Shown here: positions 22,038 to 34,773 of the stretch, one piece after another
Layout: the number at the start of each line of letters is the position of its first letter
Position numbering within the stretch: the first letter of the stretch is position 1
DNA from: Seiridium cupressi
Taxonomy: Eukaryota; Ascomycota; Sordariomycetes; Amphisphaeriales; Sporocadaceae
Assembly (NCBI GenBank): GCA_036674765.1
Contig: JARVKI010000092.1
Location: 62,001-126,000 of the forward strand
DNA length: 64,000 bases
Direction of reading: 5' to 3'
The notes under the pieces: model-generated
The model's input: the letters and a program-made list of their open reading frames with translations, nothing else
The model's database searches: none
What the model was told of the DNA's origin: nothing
Translations under genes and position numbers: made by a program

Positions 22038-25000
22038 AACTGTGTAGCTTGCGATCGTGGTCGTATAATCCTACAGCATCTCATACGTTCGGTTTTTTAA
22101 AATAAAATATGTACACTTCTTAGATGCTGTCACGAGAAAGTGTCTAGAGGTGTGTGGGAACAGATTTACATCGAGTAGCACGTTCTCCGGCCATGCATAG
22201 ACCTAAATCTGTTCGTCGACGAATTTCTGGTATCCAACACGTCAGTAGCTGAATCACCGGAGACTTGGTTTTCCGTATTTGCCTCCTCTTTCATGCCCTG
22301 CTTGATGGCGGTTCCATGCTCCACATGATCTCAGGATGTTCCGTTGCACCAACTGGAACAGGTTCTCTGATGGGATCAAAATGTAGTTCCCGTCTGACAT
22401 AATTCTTGAACGGAGAGGTTCCATTGGTATCGGCACATGGAGCCGGACGATACTTTGCGATCGGATTGAAAGCACGTTCTGAAAAGCAGAATAAATGGAA
22501 AGGGTACCGACTGGTTGGCGGTTACGCGTTACATGTTCGACAGGCGATATGGTGTATCTCTAGTCTTATTACCAAGTCCCTATCTAGCTGATCGCGTAGA
22601 AACAGCAGCAATATCGGCAACCAACAAGTCTACCTACAGGACAAATAAGAATGGAATTCATGCCAATATTAGATTGAGACGTTTCGGGTTGGTTGCGCCG
22701 CGGAATGGCGGAGGGCATTTGGTGGCATGCGACATATGGCGAGGTATGTAATAGTTATAGAAGTTTGACCGGAGCATCGCTTGATTATATAATGATCTCG
22801 TAGTACGTTTAAGGTACGAGAACAAATAACCTGTAAATAGTTATATTTAATTCAATAGGAAAACGGGTAGATTAAGAGATACATGAATGATATTGGTGAT
22901 GTATACACACGTTTCACATGTGTTCGACTGTTTGAGCACTGCCCAGATGATAGATGCCTCTCTGCAACAGTCCCAGCCAAGCGTTAAGCCTAGTCAGGAT
23001 CACACTAGGAGCTTCACCATGTTTCGATTAGTCTAATACATGAGATACATGAGAGCAACTACTGTCTGCGCCAAGTACGAGCTTCTGCCACGAAACTACA
23101 TGGGCTCAAATTCGATGTCTGTGCAATGTAGAGTGTGGAGTTGGCCTCGAAGCTTCCAACAGAAGTCTGCTCGTGAGTGTCTGGGGTAGAGCCTTCGATG
23201 AGGTGGGAATTCACAGTTTGGGACTGCGCTTCCCCAATTGGTGCACGTGGCAAACAATACAGGATGATATGAAGTCATGTCAAACTCGTTAGACACTGTT
23301 CATTGTCAGGGCCTTGATATGTGTGCTTCCCAGCTTCGGGCCCTGCATCTTCAGGCATGACAGAGAATTTCTCGCTGACGTCCTTCCAGATCGAATGATG
23401 ACTATAATGATGATGAGATGTCGCCCATATGTCGTTTGCTGCGCCTCAGCCTTATTGGTAGGCCCGAATGCAAAACCCCACGAAAAAAAAGATTGGCATA
23501 GCCACCAAAAGTTTAATCGGTTAGTTGAAAGCTCTTGGAAAATCTGGGGCTCCCGAGAAAACATCCCCGCACTTGCATGACCACCGGGGTTGGCGCATGG
23601 GAAGGGTCCTAGAGGAAAAGGCGAGATGCTCAGCTACCACATGAGCTGAAAGACGTCTTGAAGAGGAAACCTACCGCCGGCGACTCCTAAGCCCCCCTTT
23701 GATCAGTATAATGTCGATCTTCACCGCCCAACTGCCACGTGCTGATGTCAGCCTTGGAGGGTTCTCGTGGTAGCAGTCGATTGCACGAGGGTGGAACGTT
23801 TCACAGCAAAAAAGATTGGAGTTCAGATGTCGAGCCAGCCGTGCCAAGCAATATCCAGCATGCAAAAACAGAGCATAAGCCGCCACAAGATGCATGCTAT
23901 GAAGTGACAGATGGCCACCCATGCAAGCCACATCCTATCGATGACTAGATCACGAGATAGACTGAAATAGATTTGGAGCCGAGACCGAAAATATCAAAGA
24001 GTATAACCGCCCATAGGACTGGATGGTTCGTTGCATGCATGCATTAGGAGCATTATACTAACTCAGTGTGTGGCCATGCCATACGGCAATCCCTCATTTG
24101 GCTTACACGATTTAATCGAGTGTTAGTGACGGCGCCGCAAGCAACATAGACTAAACTAGATGGATGTTGGACGTTGAATTTCCTTTTTTTTTCTTCTCCC
24201 TTTTTTCCTTTACAGAGTTTTTGGGTTTGGGGCCCAACCAAACGTGCCTGTCGATCCATACTGTCTTGATCCAAGTCCAACGTCTTCCACGTTGCGGCTC
24301 TTGACTAAGACATAGCTCAGACAAAGCTTGGGGAAGCTCCCAGCCTAGCGGGACAAGCGTAATGAGCTTGACTGCCGTGGGTTGTGGTCCCTACGGATGT
24401 TTTGCTCCTATGGTAGTAGTGGCATTGTTTGCGAAGGTCTTCGTGGGCCTAAAAAGAACGTATTGGACGACTTTGAGTTTGAACATTCTCCCATCATGGA
24501 GACCACGTTTGCGGCAGGCACAGGATGTGAGGTTGTGAGTTGCGCATGGGGTGGGGAGAACACGGTTCCGAAGCAGTGGTTGAGATGACCAAAGCGTAAA
24601 AGCCTATGATCGCTCTAAGCCCGCCTGGGCTGGGATGCTCCGTGTGATGGTCCTGATTGGCTGCTATGAGAGCTCAGGCCAGCCACTCCCCGGGATCGCC
24701 GCCGCCATGCCCAGATTCAGTTCATCTGCATCTGAGCAATATCTCATGCGGCTGCGTGATACCGGCGTGATACATATGGTAGCTGCTCCACCTGTGAGAG
24801 CCGGCCTAGAACACTGCAGCCGCTTCGACAGATGTTTTTGGGCGGAGCAATGGCAGTTTGGCGGATAGCGATTCCATCTCCCGCCCCATTAGGGCGACCT
24901 GTTAAACCAAAGCAGGTTGATATCCCGGAGCGGCGTTTATGTTTGGACCAGAGACACGCGGCCCTACCGTCGGAGACTTCAGACGTTGGAACTCTAAACG

Positions 25001-26132
25001 GCCAGAACGGGTAGGTCCAGGGCAGCAATGGCCATCTTGCGATTGCAAGCCAGCAGCTGCGACTTCATTCGGCAGTCGTGATGTTCGTAACACCATGATG
25101 TGCCAAGTCAGCATAGCCGCGTAACGATCAGGCCGGTAGTTAGAGATATGCTAACAACCTGCCGGATAGCTCAACCAACTACATGGTATGTCTACAAGAG
25201 TCATGTCCCCGGAATGATGAATCCATGCATCCGCATGAGCTAGCTGCTGAACGAACAGTGCTTGATAATTTCAGGGATAGCAGTCTCGGGGATATCAGTT
25301 GCGGCTTCATAAGACAAATGACTGGACAATTGCCGCCGTCGTAGTCGAAATTAGGGTGGGGGAAGGGGTAGAAGAAAAAAGTAGCAAGTAGACCCCTATG
25401 TCGGCCGTATCATGGTGTAGATCCTAGTCAGAGGTACCAAGTACACACCCGCACTGCCGCATGTTGCTTGGGCCATGAATGATTGGTAGCAGTAAAAACC
25501 CAAAGTTCAGGGGTCCTGTTCTCGCAACAAAAAGCGTAGAGAAGAGCCGTAGCGTTTCTGCAACGAGTCAGCATGAGCTAGCCGCAACAGGATCATTCGA
25601 GGAGTTTCTTTCGGCTTTAGAAGACGATGGAATAAAATTTTGGCCGAGGTCAAATGAGCGAAATGTCTCGTGATGATGCCAAAGATTGGCATATTGGGGT
25701 TGGGGAATCTCGAACTCGATGGCCATTGCGGATGTCAAGCGCTCCGAGTCGAATCGACTTGGCCAGACGGGTAAGCAGGACAGCAGATAGCGGGCGGGAT
25801 CGACCGAAGTGGACAGACATGGGGCATGGATGTGAACATGGCATTGGCATGGCATGGTATGGGCAACCCGAGCACGATGAGATGCCGACGGTTAAATGGA
25901 AGAAAAAAATAGTGCAAGTATTGGCAGTGAATATTGATTCACGACAGGAGTAAAAACAGCCCCATGTGATGGGTCGAATAGGCGCCGAATCATTTCTTCA
26001 AGCGACATTATGGCTCTGATCCGTACTGGGGCCGTGGTAAGGGTCGGGCCAGGGGCTCTGAGTCGTCCTGCCCTGTATTGGTGAGTTTTGGTTTGGAGTT
26101 TAGTGAGCCCTATGCTGTGAGTGATGCGCCAT

Positions 26133-26162
26133 GAGCTGGAGCTGGAGCTGGAGCTGGAGCTG
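26133..26162. repeat. GAGCTG hexanucleotide microsatellite
   Basis: Five perfect copies of GAGCTG in tandem in the intergenic stretch upstream of the metacaspase leader. No coding role is supported. Confidence 0.9.
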
Positions 26163-27241
26163 AGGGCCGGAGCTGAAAGTGAGCACTGACAAGTCGAGGG
26201 AAAAGGAAAACATTTGGACCCCACCAAAGAAACAACAAGACACGGGCCACATGCAGCTGCTGCCCGCGGCCCTTCTCATTGGACCCCGAGTGGGGGGAAC
26301 CCCACTGCCGTGACAGCCGAGCTACGTACCCACCAAGCAGACGTTGGGTGCTACAATGAGCAGTGACTGGTGAGTGGGCGGGCATCAATCAGCTCGGCCT
26401 CCACAGAGCCAATACATTCGTTCACTCACTCACTGTCCGGCGACGTCGATTCTGCCCGCTATCCCAGACGACATTGACACTGCCTGCCAACGCCTGCGAA
26501 GCTTCGCCCACGGACACGTCCCATCGCTTTGGCGCCCAAGCATTCCCCGTCTCGTCCCAGGCTGGCGCCGAACTCTAGACCTCCACTACGGCAAATGCTG
26601 GTTGTCTCTCTTGAACTCTCCCGTGGACTCCCATGCGTGCGTCGTCCAACCTCAGCTCCTCTGGCTATTCCCAACGTAGCAGCACCATCGTGACATTGGA
26701 GCCCTGAGCAACCCCCCTGTAGGTGAGTTATCTTCGTCACCTCCCCCTCCGCGCTGCCATCTCCATTCGGCACCATCCCGTTCGGCTATGTCCATGGACC
26801 CTTGCGCCTTTGACCGCTCTGCTGGAACTCCTAGTGCTATTTCTTTCCTCCCTGGACCTTGCTTGGCGACATGATGGCATCAGAAGCGTGAAGCGAAGCT
26901 TACCTCTTCCGAACCTTAGTCAGGTCACCATCTGCTCGACAGCAAACTCCGCCTTCCACTGCCGCGACATCGTCAACGGGGTAGCGAGTCTCCGTCGGCG
27001 TCTCCACGCGTGAATATATTCTGCATGCTAAACCAGTTTTCCTCTCTGGCCGTATCTGCATCGATCATCTCTATATAGACCTGCCCGCCTCGCCTTGATC
27101 TCGATAGCCCGCTGTTCCCGCCACGCGTCTACCTCACCCAAGACCGACGACCACCCATTGAGTCGCCTGCTCGGCGTCTTGCCGGGCGCCTTGTGCATCG
27201 CCCATCCGAGTCGAGCACCCCTCCAGTTGACCAGTCAAAAT

Positions 27242-29279
27242 ATGTCGGGTTATAGCTATTCTAATGGCGGGTATGGAGGAGCCCAACCTCAATATCAGAC
27301 CAACAACTACTACAACGGGTACGCTTCACATGCAGCTTCATCGTCCCTATGGATCAAGGCGGCCGCTGACCAAGAGCTCACCAGTCAACCCCAGGGATAT
27401 GGTACTTATCCGCCCCAAGGCCAGCCTTCCTACTACAACCAAGGACCTCCTCCCCCTCAACCACAGTATGCCTACAATCAGGTAAGTAGATAATGAAGCA
27501 TGGCCTCACAGAAGCCGTTCTAATATTATTATGTCTCCAGGGACACGCTCCCCCGCCACAGCAGCATGGAGGCTACAACGATCCCTACGGCAGGCCCCGT
27601 AAGTAGAGCAGGGTAGACCTACTGGATCAGGTCTTCTGACAGCAAATGTAGCGATGCCCACAGCGAATTCGAACTCCTACAACCATGGCAATCATGCCGC
27701 TCCGCCTCCGCCTCCCTCCGGTCCCCAGTCCTTCGGCCACGGCGCGCCCACGAATTATGCCTTTCAGTATAGCAACTGTACGGGCAGGCGGAAAGCCCTG
27801 CTGGTTGGTATCAACTACTTTGGACAGCGCGGTCAGCTCAGAGGCTGCATAAACGACGTTAGGAACATGTCGTCATACCTAGTGCAGCATTTCGGCTACA
27901 AGCGCGAAGACATGGTCATTCTCACCGACGACCAGCACAATCCAATGAGTCAGCCAACCAAGCAGAACATCCTGCGCGCTATGCATTGGCTCGTCAAAGA
28001 CGCGAGGTCGAACGATTCTCTGTTCTTCCATTATTCAGGTACTTGTGGCCCAATAGATGCAGTCTTGCTGTGACTGAACTGACTTGGTTAGGTCATGGCG
28101 GTCAAACAAAAGACCTGGACGGAGACGAGGCTGATGGCTATGATGAAGTCATCTACCCCGTGGACTTTCGCGCCGTTGGTCATATAACGGACGATGAAAT
28201 GCACAGAATCATGGTCAGGCCTTTGCCAGGTGGCGTACGCCTAACGGCCATCTTCGACTCTTGCCACTCGGGCACTGCTCTCGATCTGCCGTATATTTAC
28301 TCCACCCAAGGCATGCTCAAGGAGCCCAATCTGGCCAAGGAGGCTGGACAAGGGCTACTTGGTGTCATTTCATCATACAGTCAAGGCGATATTGCGGGCG
28401 TTGCCAAGAATGTCATGGGCTTCTTCAAGAAGGCTACCAACGGCGAAAATGCCCACAACCGAGCTATGGCAACAAAGACGTCTGCAGCAGACGTTATCAT
28501 GCTCTCAGGAAGCAGAGATGATCAGACCTCGTTCGTATACCCTTTCATTATGGCTTCTTCTTGAGAACTCACATTGTTGTTTTTCGCCCCCTTTTCTTTC
28601 TTTCAGTATTTGGATCTGTTTTTGAGGGGTCATGGCGGCTAGGCATGGTCTTTGTATCTGCCGGGTTGAAGGCGTTATGCGGCTAAGCTTGTTACGGTGA
28701 TACGCAACGGTTGGCGTTTTCGGTGGGGTCAGGCTGGCCTCTTCTTGCGTTCTTGGCAGCAGTGCATATTAGCCTGGCGTTTGACATCCGAAAATTAGTG
28801 TATTTAGAGAGACTTAGTTTATTTTTTGCACGCTCTAGACCCAAGTACAACCATCAACGGTTGTGACTTTGCGTCTAGGGCGACGGGTCACGTTGCGCGG
28901 ATCGCTTGGTGGAAGGGTCCTGCCGTCGCTTCTCGAGTCATCGACACTGAAATCGTACGATTTTGCTAACACGAGTCATAGGGCCGACGCCAATATTGCG
29001 TCTCAAGCAACGGGGGCCATGTCGTGGGCCTTCATTATGGCTCTGAAGAAGAGACCACAGCAAAGCTATGTCCAGCTCCTCAACAGTATTCGCGACGAGC
29101 TGGCCACGCGCTACACTCAGAAACCCCAGCTTTCGTGTAGCCATCCTCTCAGTCAGTCTCACCACCTGGCACCGGGAAACCTGCCCGTCATACGGGTAGA
29201 GAGCTTATCTTAAGAGGATATTTGTTTTACTAACTATGCATGATTGACGATAGACACGGATCTCCTTTTTGTGATGTGA
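27242..29279 (+). CDS. MCA1: Metacaspase (type I)
   Basis: Calcium-dependent Lys/Arg-specific cysteine protease (clan CD) involved in proteostasis and stress-induced death. Exons: 27242-27481, 27541-27598, 27652-28038, 28092-28530, 28982-29151, 29254-29279, encoding 439 residues. The N-terminal 130 residues are rich in Gln, Gly, Tyr, Asn and Pro, a prion-like prodomain. The catalytic dyad is His230 in HYSGHGGQ and Cys286 in FDSCHSG, 56 residues apart as in yeast Mca1. The 28530/28982 join gives DDQTSADANIA, and the last 26-nt exon supplies NTDLLFVM, the usual C-terminus. Within exon 1 a 66-nt stretch (27319-27384) has splice signals and encodes sequence unlike the rest of the prodomain; skipping it gives 417 residues. 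The 451-nt fourth intron is far longer than its neighbours. The start is the ATG opening the Tyr/Gly-rich frame. Confidence 0.92.
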
Positions 29280-29765
29280 TCATGACACGAGCCCCTCACA
29301 TGACCGAGGCCTCTCGGGGGTAAACCAGCGCCGGAAAATGGGACGGCACTATGTATACATGAAAAGGGACGAACCTTATGATGACTTTGCGGTTGGGCAG
29401 ACATCACTCGTCGGGGTGTGGGAATTTGCTGGCGGATGGCGTAATGGGATTGGAAAGTAATAGGGGGGGAGTCTACAGTCCTCGGCTTATCAAAAAGGCG
29501 TTTGCCGGTTTTCACTCAGCCTGGCGTCGGATCGCAATCCATGATCGATAGTATGAAAGGAAGAAACTAGTTCCTACGATATACTGCGTCTGCATGATTT
29601 TGTGGTCATTCGAAGGAAATATTTACTCGTTCCTCGTATCGTAGCGAAATTCCAAAGCGCTGTTTTAGTCCAACTAGCTATACAGACAACAGATTCTGAA
29701 GATGGACCCAATGCCACACGCACATCACGATAACATGAACCTGCCTCCCTAGCTTGCCACTGGGA
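29280..29765. other. Convergent intergenic region
   Basis: 3' flanks of the metacaspase and of the minus-strand 29.8-31.6 kb gene. No feature is recognised. Confidence 0.5.
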
Positions 29766-31621
29766 TCATGCTCCTTTCATATCGACATCCTTTTTGCCGT
29801 CCTTCCCTTCAACCTTCCGCATCGTCCATGCGTTGATACCCCAGAGCAGTCTCAGGGCCTCGACCCGATCCTGCGCGAGGAACATGTCAAACCACTTGCT
29901 GCGCCAGACCTCGAGCTTGCCCCAACTCCTCTCGGCGCCCTTCGCCTCCTCTTTCCGGTCTTTGCCGTCGTCGTCGGCGTCCTCGGGTGCACCGGCGAGT
30001 ACATCCAGCAACCGCATCGGTACCCTGACCCTCAGGACCGAGAGGTGGTGAAACACACTGCTGATGACGAACACATCGTCGTACTCGGCCCCGGGCACCT
30101 TTCCCAAGGCCATGTACCGTGCCTTCTTGTCCCAGGTCGACGATGGGAGGCGCACTTGGCGGTAGTTTTCGTAGATGCTCAGCTGTCCGCCTTTGCGCTG
30201 TCTCTTGGCTGCGGGTGGGCCGCGCATTGGTAGTCCCGAGGAGGGCGAGATGGGATAGGGCGGAGATTGGAGCCTCCCCGAAGGAGTCCTCGATGAGGTC
30301 GATCTGCCGCCATTCTGAGGGGGGCTTGGCTTTTCCGCGTTGAGCGCAGCAGACGAGGTAGGACTATTAGTAGTAGTGTTGACAGGTGCGTCGATAGGAC
30401 TCTTCTCCTTGTCGCCAACTCCGCCGCCTGCACTGCTCTCGATCTCTCTACCAATAGGTCCTCCTTCTCCGCCGCCCCATCGTTTGGCCGTAGCCCACCA
30501 CTTCCCTTCGCCGAAGCGCTTCTCTTCTTGCCCATCACGGGCACGGTGCTGCCCCGTGATGAGAGCAGCGATGAGCTCGCGGCCAAAATCGATGCTGTTT
30601 TCTGTCTGCGTAGAGAAGCTTATTGTGTTTCGTGCTGACACGGCAGCCAGTGGTCCCTCAACGATGCCTGATCGTGCAGCATCGCGAGTGGTAGGCGTGC
30701 GGACTAGGAAGACGCAGCCCGATGGGTAATAGGAAGCCAGTGGCTCTCGGGATTGGCGTTTGTGGGCTGACGGAGGCTCTAGGAGTTGCAGGCGCGGCTC
30801 AACTCGCGGTGCGCAGAGGTTGCAGCCGAAGTCATAAGCTACGAGTTTGATGAAGGAGCTGACCATGTTATGCCTTATCTCTGCCGGCATAGTATTTCCA
30901 GATGCTGTCCGATAAGTCACACGCCATGACTCTTTGTGCTCTGGCTCCTTGGGTTCAGAGCGCGAGTTTGACTCTGGAGCTGTTGCTGACCCCACAAGTG
31001 CTAACTGTGCCTGTTCCAAACTTGAATCTAGAGGTGTTGGTAGCGAAGTCTTGGGAGGCTTGGCTTCCGCCTCCTTTGGCACGGCTTGTCCATCGTCGGG
31101 CAGAGGCGGTAGAGAAGTGTCGTCCCAATAACCAGCCATCTGCTCCAGTTGCCGATAGAACTCATAGCAGTTACCCAGCCTCGCCGCCTTCGTACCTGGC
31201 CCAGGACGTATTCGGCGGACTGTCCGAAATGCTGTCTCGTTGTCCGTTAACAACTCATTCCGCCGGTCAAGGTATGCCCTCGCGTCTGGCGACAGATTGC
31301 CATTGGAAAGCGGAATCCTGAATTTGGCATCTTTTGTCTGAACCTGATCTGGAGTCACAGCGTCCCATTCTTCCGATGCCGGGGGAAGAAACGATGGCGC
31401 AGGTACGACGTCCTCAGCTGGGGCATCCGTGTGGACATCAACGCCCAAGGCCGCAAAGTGTGCCTCACTGAGTCCTGCCGGCCGATGTAACGACTGCAGA
31501 TGCTTGACTAGAGACCGATGTCGGGATGCATGCTCGGGGCATTGAGGAGCATAATTCGGTAGGCGCACAGGCGTTGCCGGCGGTACATCCTTTGGAGGTG
31601 GACCAATGGTAGATGGTTGCA
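29766..31621 (-). CDS. Unrecognised protein, first exon unresolved
   Basis: An open frame of about 617 residues, too long and too structured to be chance; I do not recognise the family. It is Pro-rich at the start and has two blocks that look folded. The first is SWRVTYRTASGNTMPAEIRH and the following region with a CNLC pair (KLVAYDFGCNLCAPRVEP), then SFSTQTENSIDFGRELIAAL. The second is the C-terminal YENYRQVRLPSSTWDKKARY through VFHHLSVLRVRVPMRLLDVL and LEVWRSKWFDMFLAQDRVEA. A long disordered Ser/Pro/Gly linker separates them. The frame has no usable ATG at its front: it opens with GTG, and an in-frame TAA lies six bases before it. A CTAAATAG acceptor ends exactly there, so an upstream exon is implied. 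A 63-codon ATG frame at 31840-31649 is a candidate source, but the donor is not settled. Confidence 0.7.
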
Positions 31622-34600
31622 CTATTTAGCAAATGAGACGATGTCGAATCAGAGTAGACTGTTGAGCAAGAGACACATGAGACGAAGAGAGTCAGACATG
31701 AATGTGAGAGCACTGTCAACCCATAGGGGCGCTCTGACATTCTGCCTGTAGAAATGGCTCTTGTTGCTAAGAGGATCGACCGGAACGATCAGCAGGATAG
31801 AGTTGGCCTGAGTATCATATTTGGGACCCGTGGACCGCATGATATAGCATCAATGTAGTCGAAGATCATGTACAAGACTTGCATCTATACTTCATGCGGG
31901 AACGGGCCTGGAGACGGTAATCCCCAGATTGGTGAACAGGTCAGTTGGCGTCGCACTTGCGTCGACTTCAGACGAAGGCTTCTTTCAGAGGCCGTAGGCC
32001 GAAACAGAAATGGCATCCGCTTAGACTACCCCTCATATGGTTGCAACGTGGTATAACAGCAAGCTTCAACTTACGCAAATTGGCGAGCCCGCCGAACATA
32101 ATGAATAGGGAATACGGATGATGGTGCGGTGCTTGTCCGTCACATTGATGTTGGTAGAGATATAATTACTAGACGAGCCTCATGACTGCACAACCTTATT
32201 CGTATGTCCCTTGCCGTGAACCGATCGCTCTGGATGGTCGTGTGTCAAGGCACAGCGGAAGGATGACAGGAGAGTAACTAGTTTAGCGAATGAGCGTGTT
32301 GTCCGGGACTGGAGATAATATCAATAATGATGACAATAATGGAAACTCGGCCGAGATGGGGTGTTGCGGCTCAATGTGACACCGGATGTGAAGAAGGAAT
32401 GGCGTGTCGTTGGCATGAAGCCGGTGGGTTGGTTTGCCCCAGGTTTAGCCTGCTGCGAATACTGGGTTTGGAAGGGAAAAAGTGGATCAAGGTAGAACGG
32501 TCGCCTAGGCCCCGAGGCTTCGAGACCAAAAGATCGGCTGTAGATCCATGCACCCACCCGCCTTGGAGTGCAAGCTGCGAACAGCTGCAGTCACTTAGCA
32601 TCAATCCCATCCCGCTACTTCTCGAAAGAATAGCTCCCAATGGGAAAACTTTTCTCCTCTTTTTATTTCTTCCTTTCTTAATTTCTTGCGAAGCTGCTGT
32701 ATGTAGCGCAGACTTGGTATGGTTGTAGTATACCTTCTAATGCAGTGCACTTACCAGCAGAAAATATACTTTTCCGCCATGAAGAAGCACCACGTTCCGT
32801 GTCCATCTTACTATATATATAGACTTGAAGTCGCTTCAACAAGTTTTAAGCACAGGTGCATTTTCCACGAGAGGCGATGAAAATATATGTAACCTTGTTC
32901 AACCGCCCAGGCCATAAGTCAAATATTCGTGTGCTTGTTGCTGAATAGACGTGGATTTGACAGCTGTCTTATTGATCATGTCCTGCCAGTGCGTTTCTCC
33001 ACCTGTCGACGAAAGCGGCAGTCCAGTAAGCCAACCTGGTTAGAGGTGTTTGATGCTCCGAAGATCTCGCAAGAGAGAAACAAACATTTGGTGGTCCAGT
33101 GTGATCGGAAGCCCCTTGGCCGGCCCAGGATTACCATTTAAGCTTGAATCCGGGATCGACGCGTATTCCCAACCATGCGTCGCTCCACCGGCGAGCCGGA
33201 CGTTGCACCATGCTCCAGTTGATGCTGTTACTGGGAGAACCAGCAGTAGGTCAGAGCGCATACACTTCTCTAAGTCGTGCTAATTTCGCGAGTATACAAC
33301 TTGACAGTATAACGAAATTAAAATATTTGAAAAATGCAAGTTTACAGGATATATCATAATTAATGCAAATACGAGGTTCGAAGATTTTGCGATTTTTCCT
33401 TTTATTTTTATTATAGAATTTATTGAATTCTCACCGGAATATATGGGCATGTGTATAGTTTCCCGCTCTGACCTCCTGCCATGTACACCTATACCGTTCT
33501 GGCATGACCTGACAGAAAAGGAAAGCTGGTGTCAATGTGAGGAACTAGCTAGGCGCTCTTGCGTTCCCTCAGAAACAGGCTTCGTAACTGGGAACTGGAG
33601 ACTAGTCTTCGGCTTGGACTGACGTTCTGAACACCCATGCTCCCATATGTTCCCCTTCCATCGTGTTTGTTCATGAATCTCGAGGGTATATCCTGCTTGA
33701 TATCCCACGCGAGATGGAGCCAAACTCTGCTCGCTAAGATCATGCTCTCCTCTTTGCAAGTTGGTGTCGAATGTGCAGTTTTTCCGTCTCTAGATCTAAC
33801 CCAGAACCAGAATCTCAAGGATCCATCAGATGGGCGGGGCGGATGGTATCGAATTGATCGATGGCGTAGCGCTTTGATACCCCACAAAATCTGCATGGTA
33901 AACGCTCCCGAGGCCGCTAAACTCAGGCGCCCATGGCGTCTACCCCGTCCCGCCGTCCCTCTCTGACTCTCTTTTCGCTGCATTCCACGATCAAACGAGG
34001 CTCAAGTCGACAGCCCACAATAGGCAATCCGGCTGCTCACATCTGGTTTCCTACCCCGACTTGATCTCCGGCACTGGAAACGCAGAGCCCGAGAAATATT
34101 CCGTCATCCTCGGTGCACTGCACCCTCGGGTAAGGCTTGCAGGCGGCTCAATATGAGGCTGAGGGAGTTCGTGCTTCAGAAGTGTCACAGGACAGGGGTT
34201 GACCTACCACAATGCAACCATCTGACCCTCACCCCCTGGCCCATCTGCAGAGGCGCCGCTGCAGACTGTACCAATTCTACCCATTCTCTAACGCCAGAGC
34301 CAAAGCCATGACCATTGGCGGCCAATCTGACGAGCATCTTCCAGCCTGTCAAACAAGACGGCCAGGGTTGCGTTTATGCTATGGGAAACTTTAGGACGTG
34401 CTGCTCCCAGCAACCGCGAGAAATAATCCCGGCCGGTCGATTTGCTTCACATCTCACAGCGAACATTCTCTTGTTCCGTTCTCTTTTCACGATCCATCAC
34501 TGGCCTGTCTCCATTCTGGCTTCACACAATCTCCAATTTAGCCGCATTGCTGCTGGCGTCTCACTTCCTGAGGACGGCCACTTCTTTCCCTCTTGTCGAC

Positions 34601-34773
34601 CATAGATCTTCATCCATGAGCTGGGCTTAGCCGTGACCGGCCGTATGGCCATCAATTTCCTGTATTTCATCCTCATTTTCAAATAATCTATGGGTGCTTG
34701 AAGCGATAGCCCGTTCTTTGATTGCTTTTTTCTTTTCGCGACTGGAATCGCTTCCCTTCGATCAACCGTGACA
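31622..34773. other. Divergent intergenic region, 3.1 kb
   Basis: Separates the minus-strand unrecognised gene (whose first exon should lie within the first few hundred bases) from the plus-strand membrane-protein gene. A very AT-rich island lies at about 33,285-33,425. Several 60-140 codon frames occur on both strands without recognisable motifs. About 34,200-34,773 is pyrimidine-rich and is probably the leader of the next gene. Confidence 0.5.

Larger units (their letters stand above)
21478..27241. other. 5.8-kb gene-poor interval
   Basis: No frame longer than about 110 codons, none with recognisable motifs. The left half is AT-rich (about 21,900-23,100), the right half more GC-rich. The last kilobase (about 26,370-27,241) is C/T-rich and probably holds the metacaspase promoter and leader; a GTGAGT at about 26,722 could be a leader-intron donor (inference). 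No tRNA A/B boxes were found. Confidence 0.5.

Noticed and set aside
30902..31321. 139-codon plus-strand frame
   Set aside because: Shadow of the minus-strand 29.8-31.6 kb exon.
33374..33390. GGTTCGA-like sequence considered as a tRNA B box
   Set aside because: The bases after GGTTCGA do not match the B-box consensus and no A box or acceptor stem can be paired around it.
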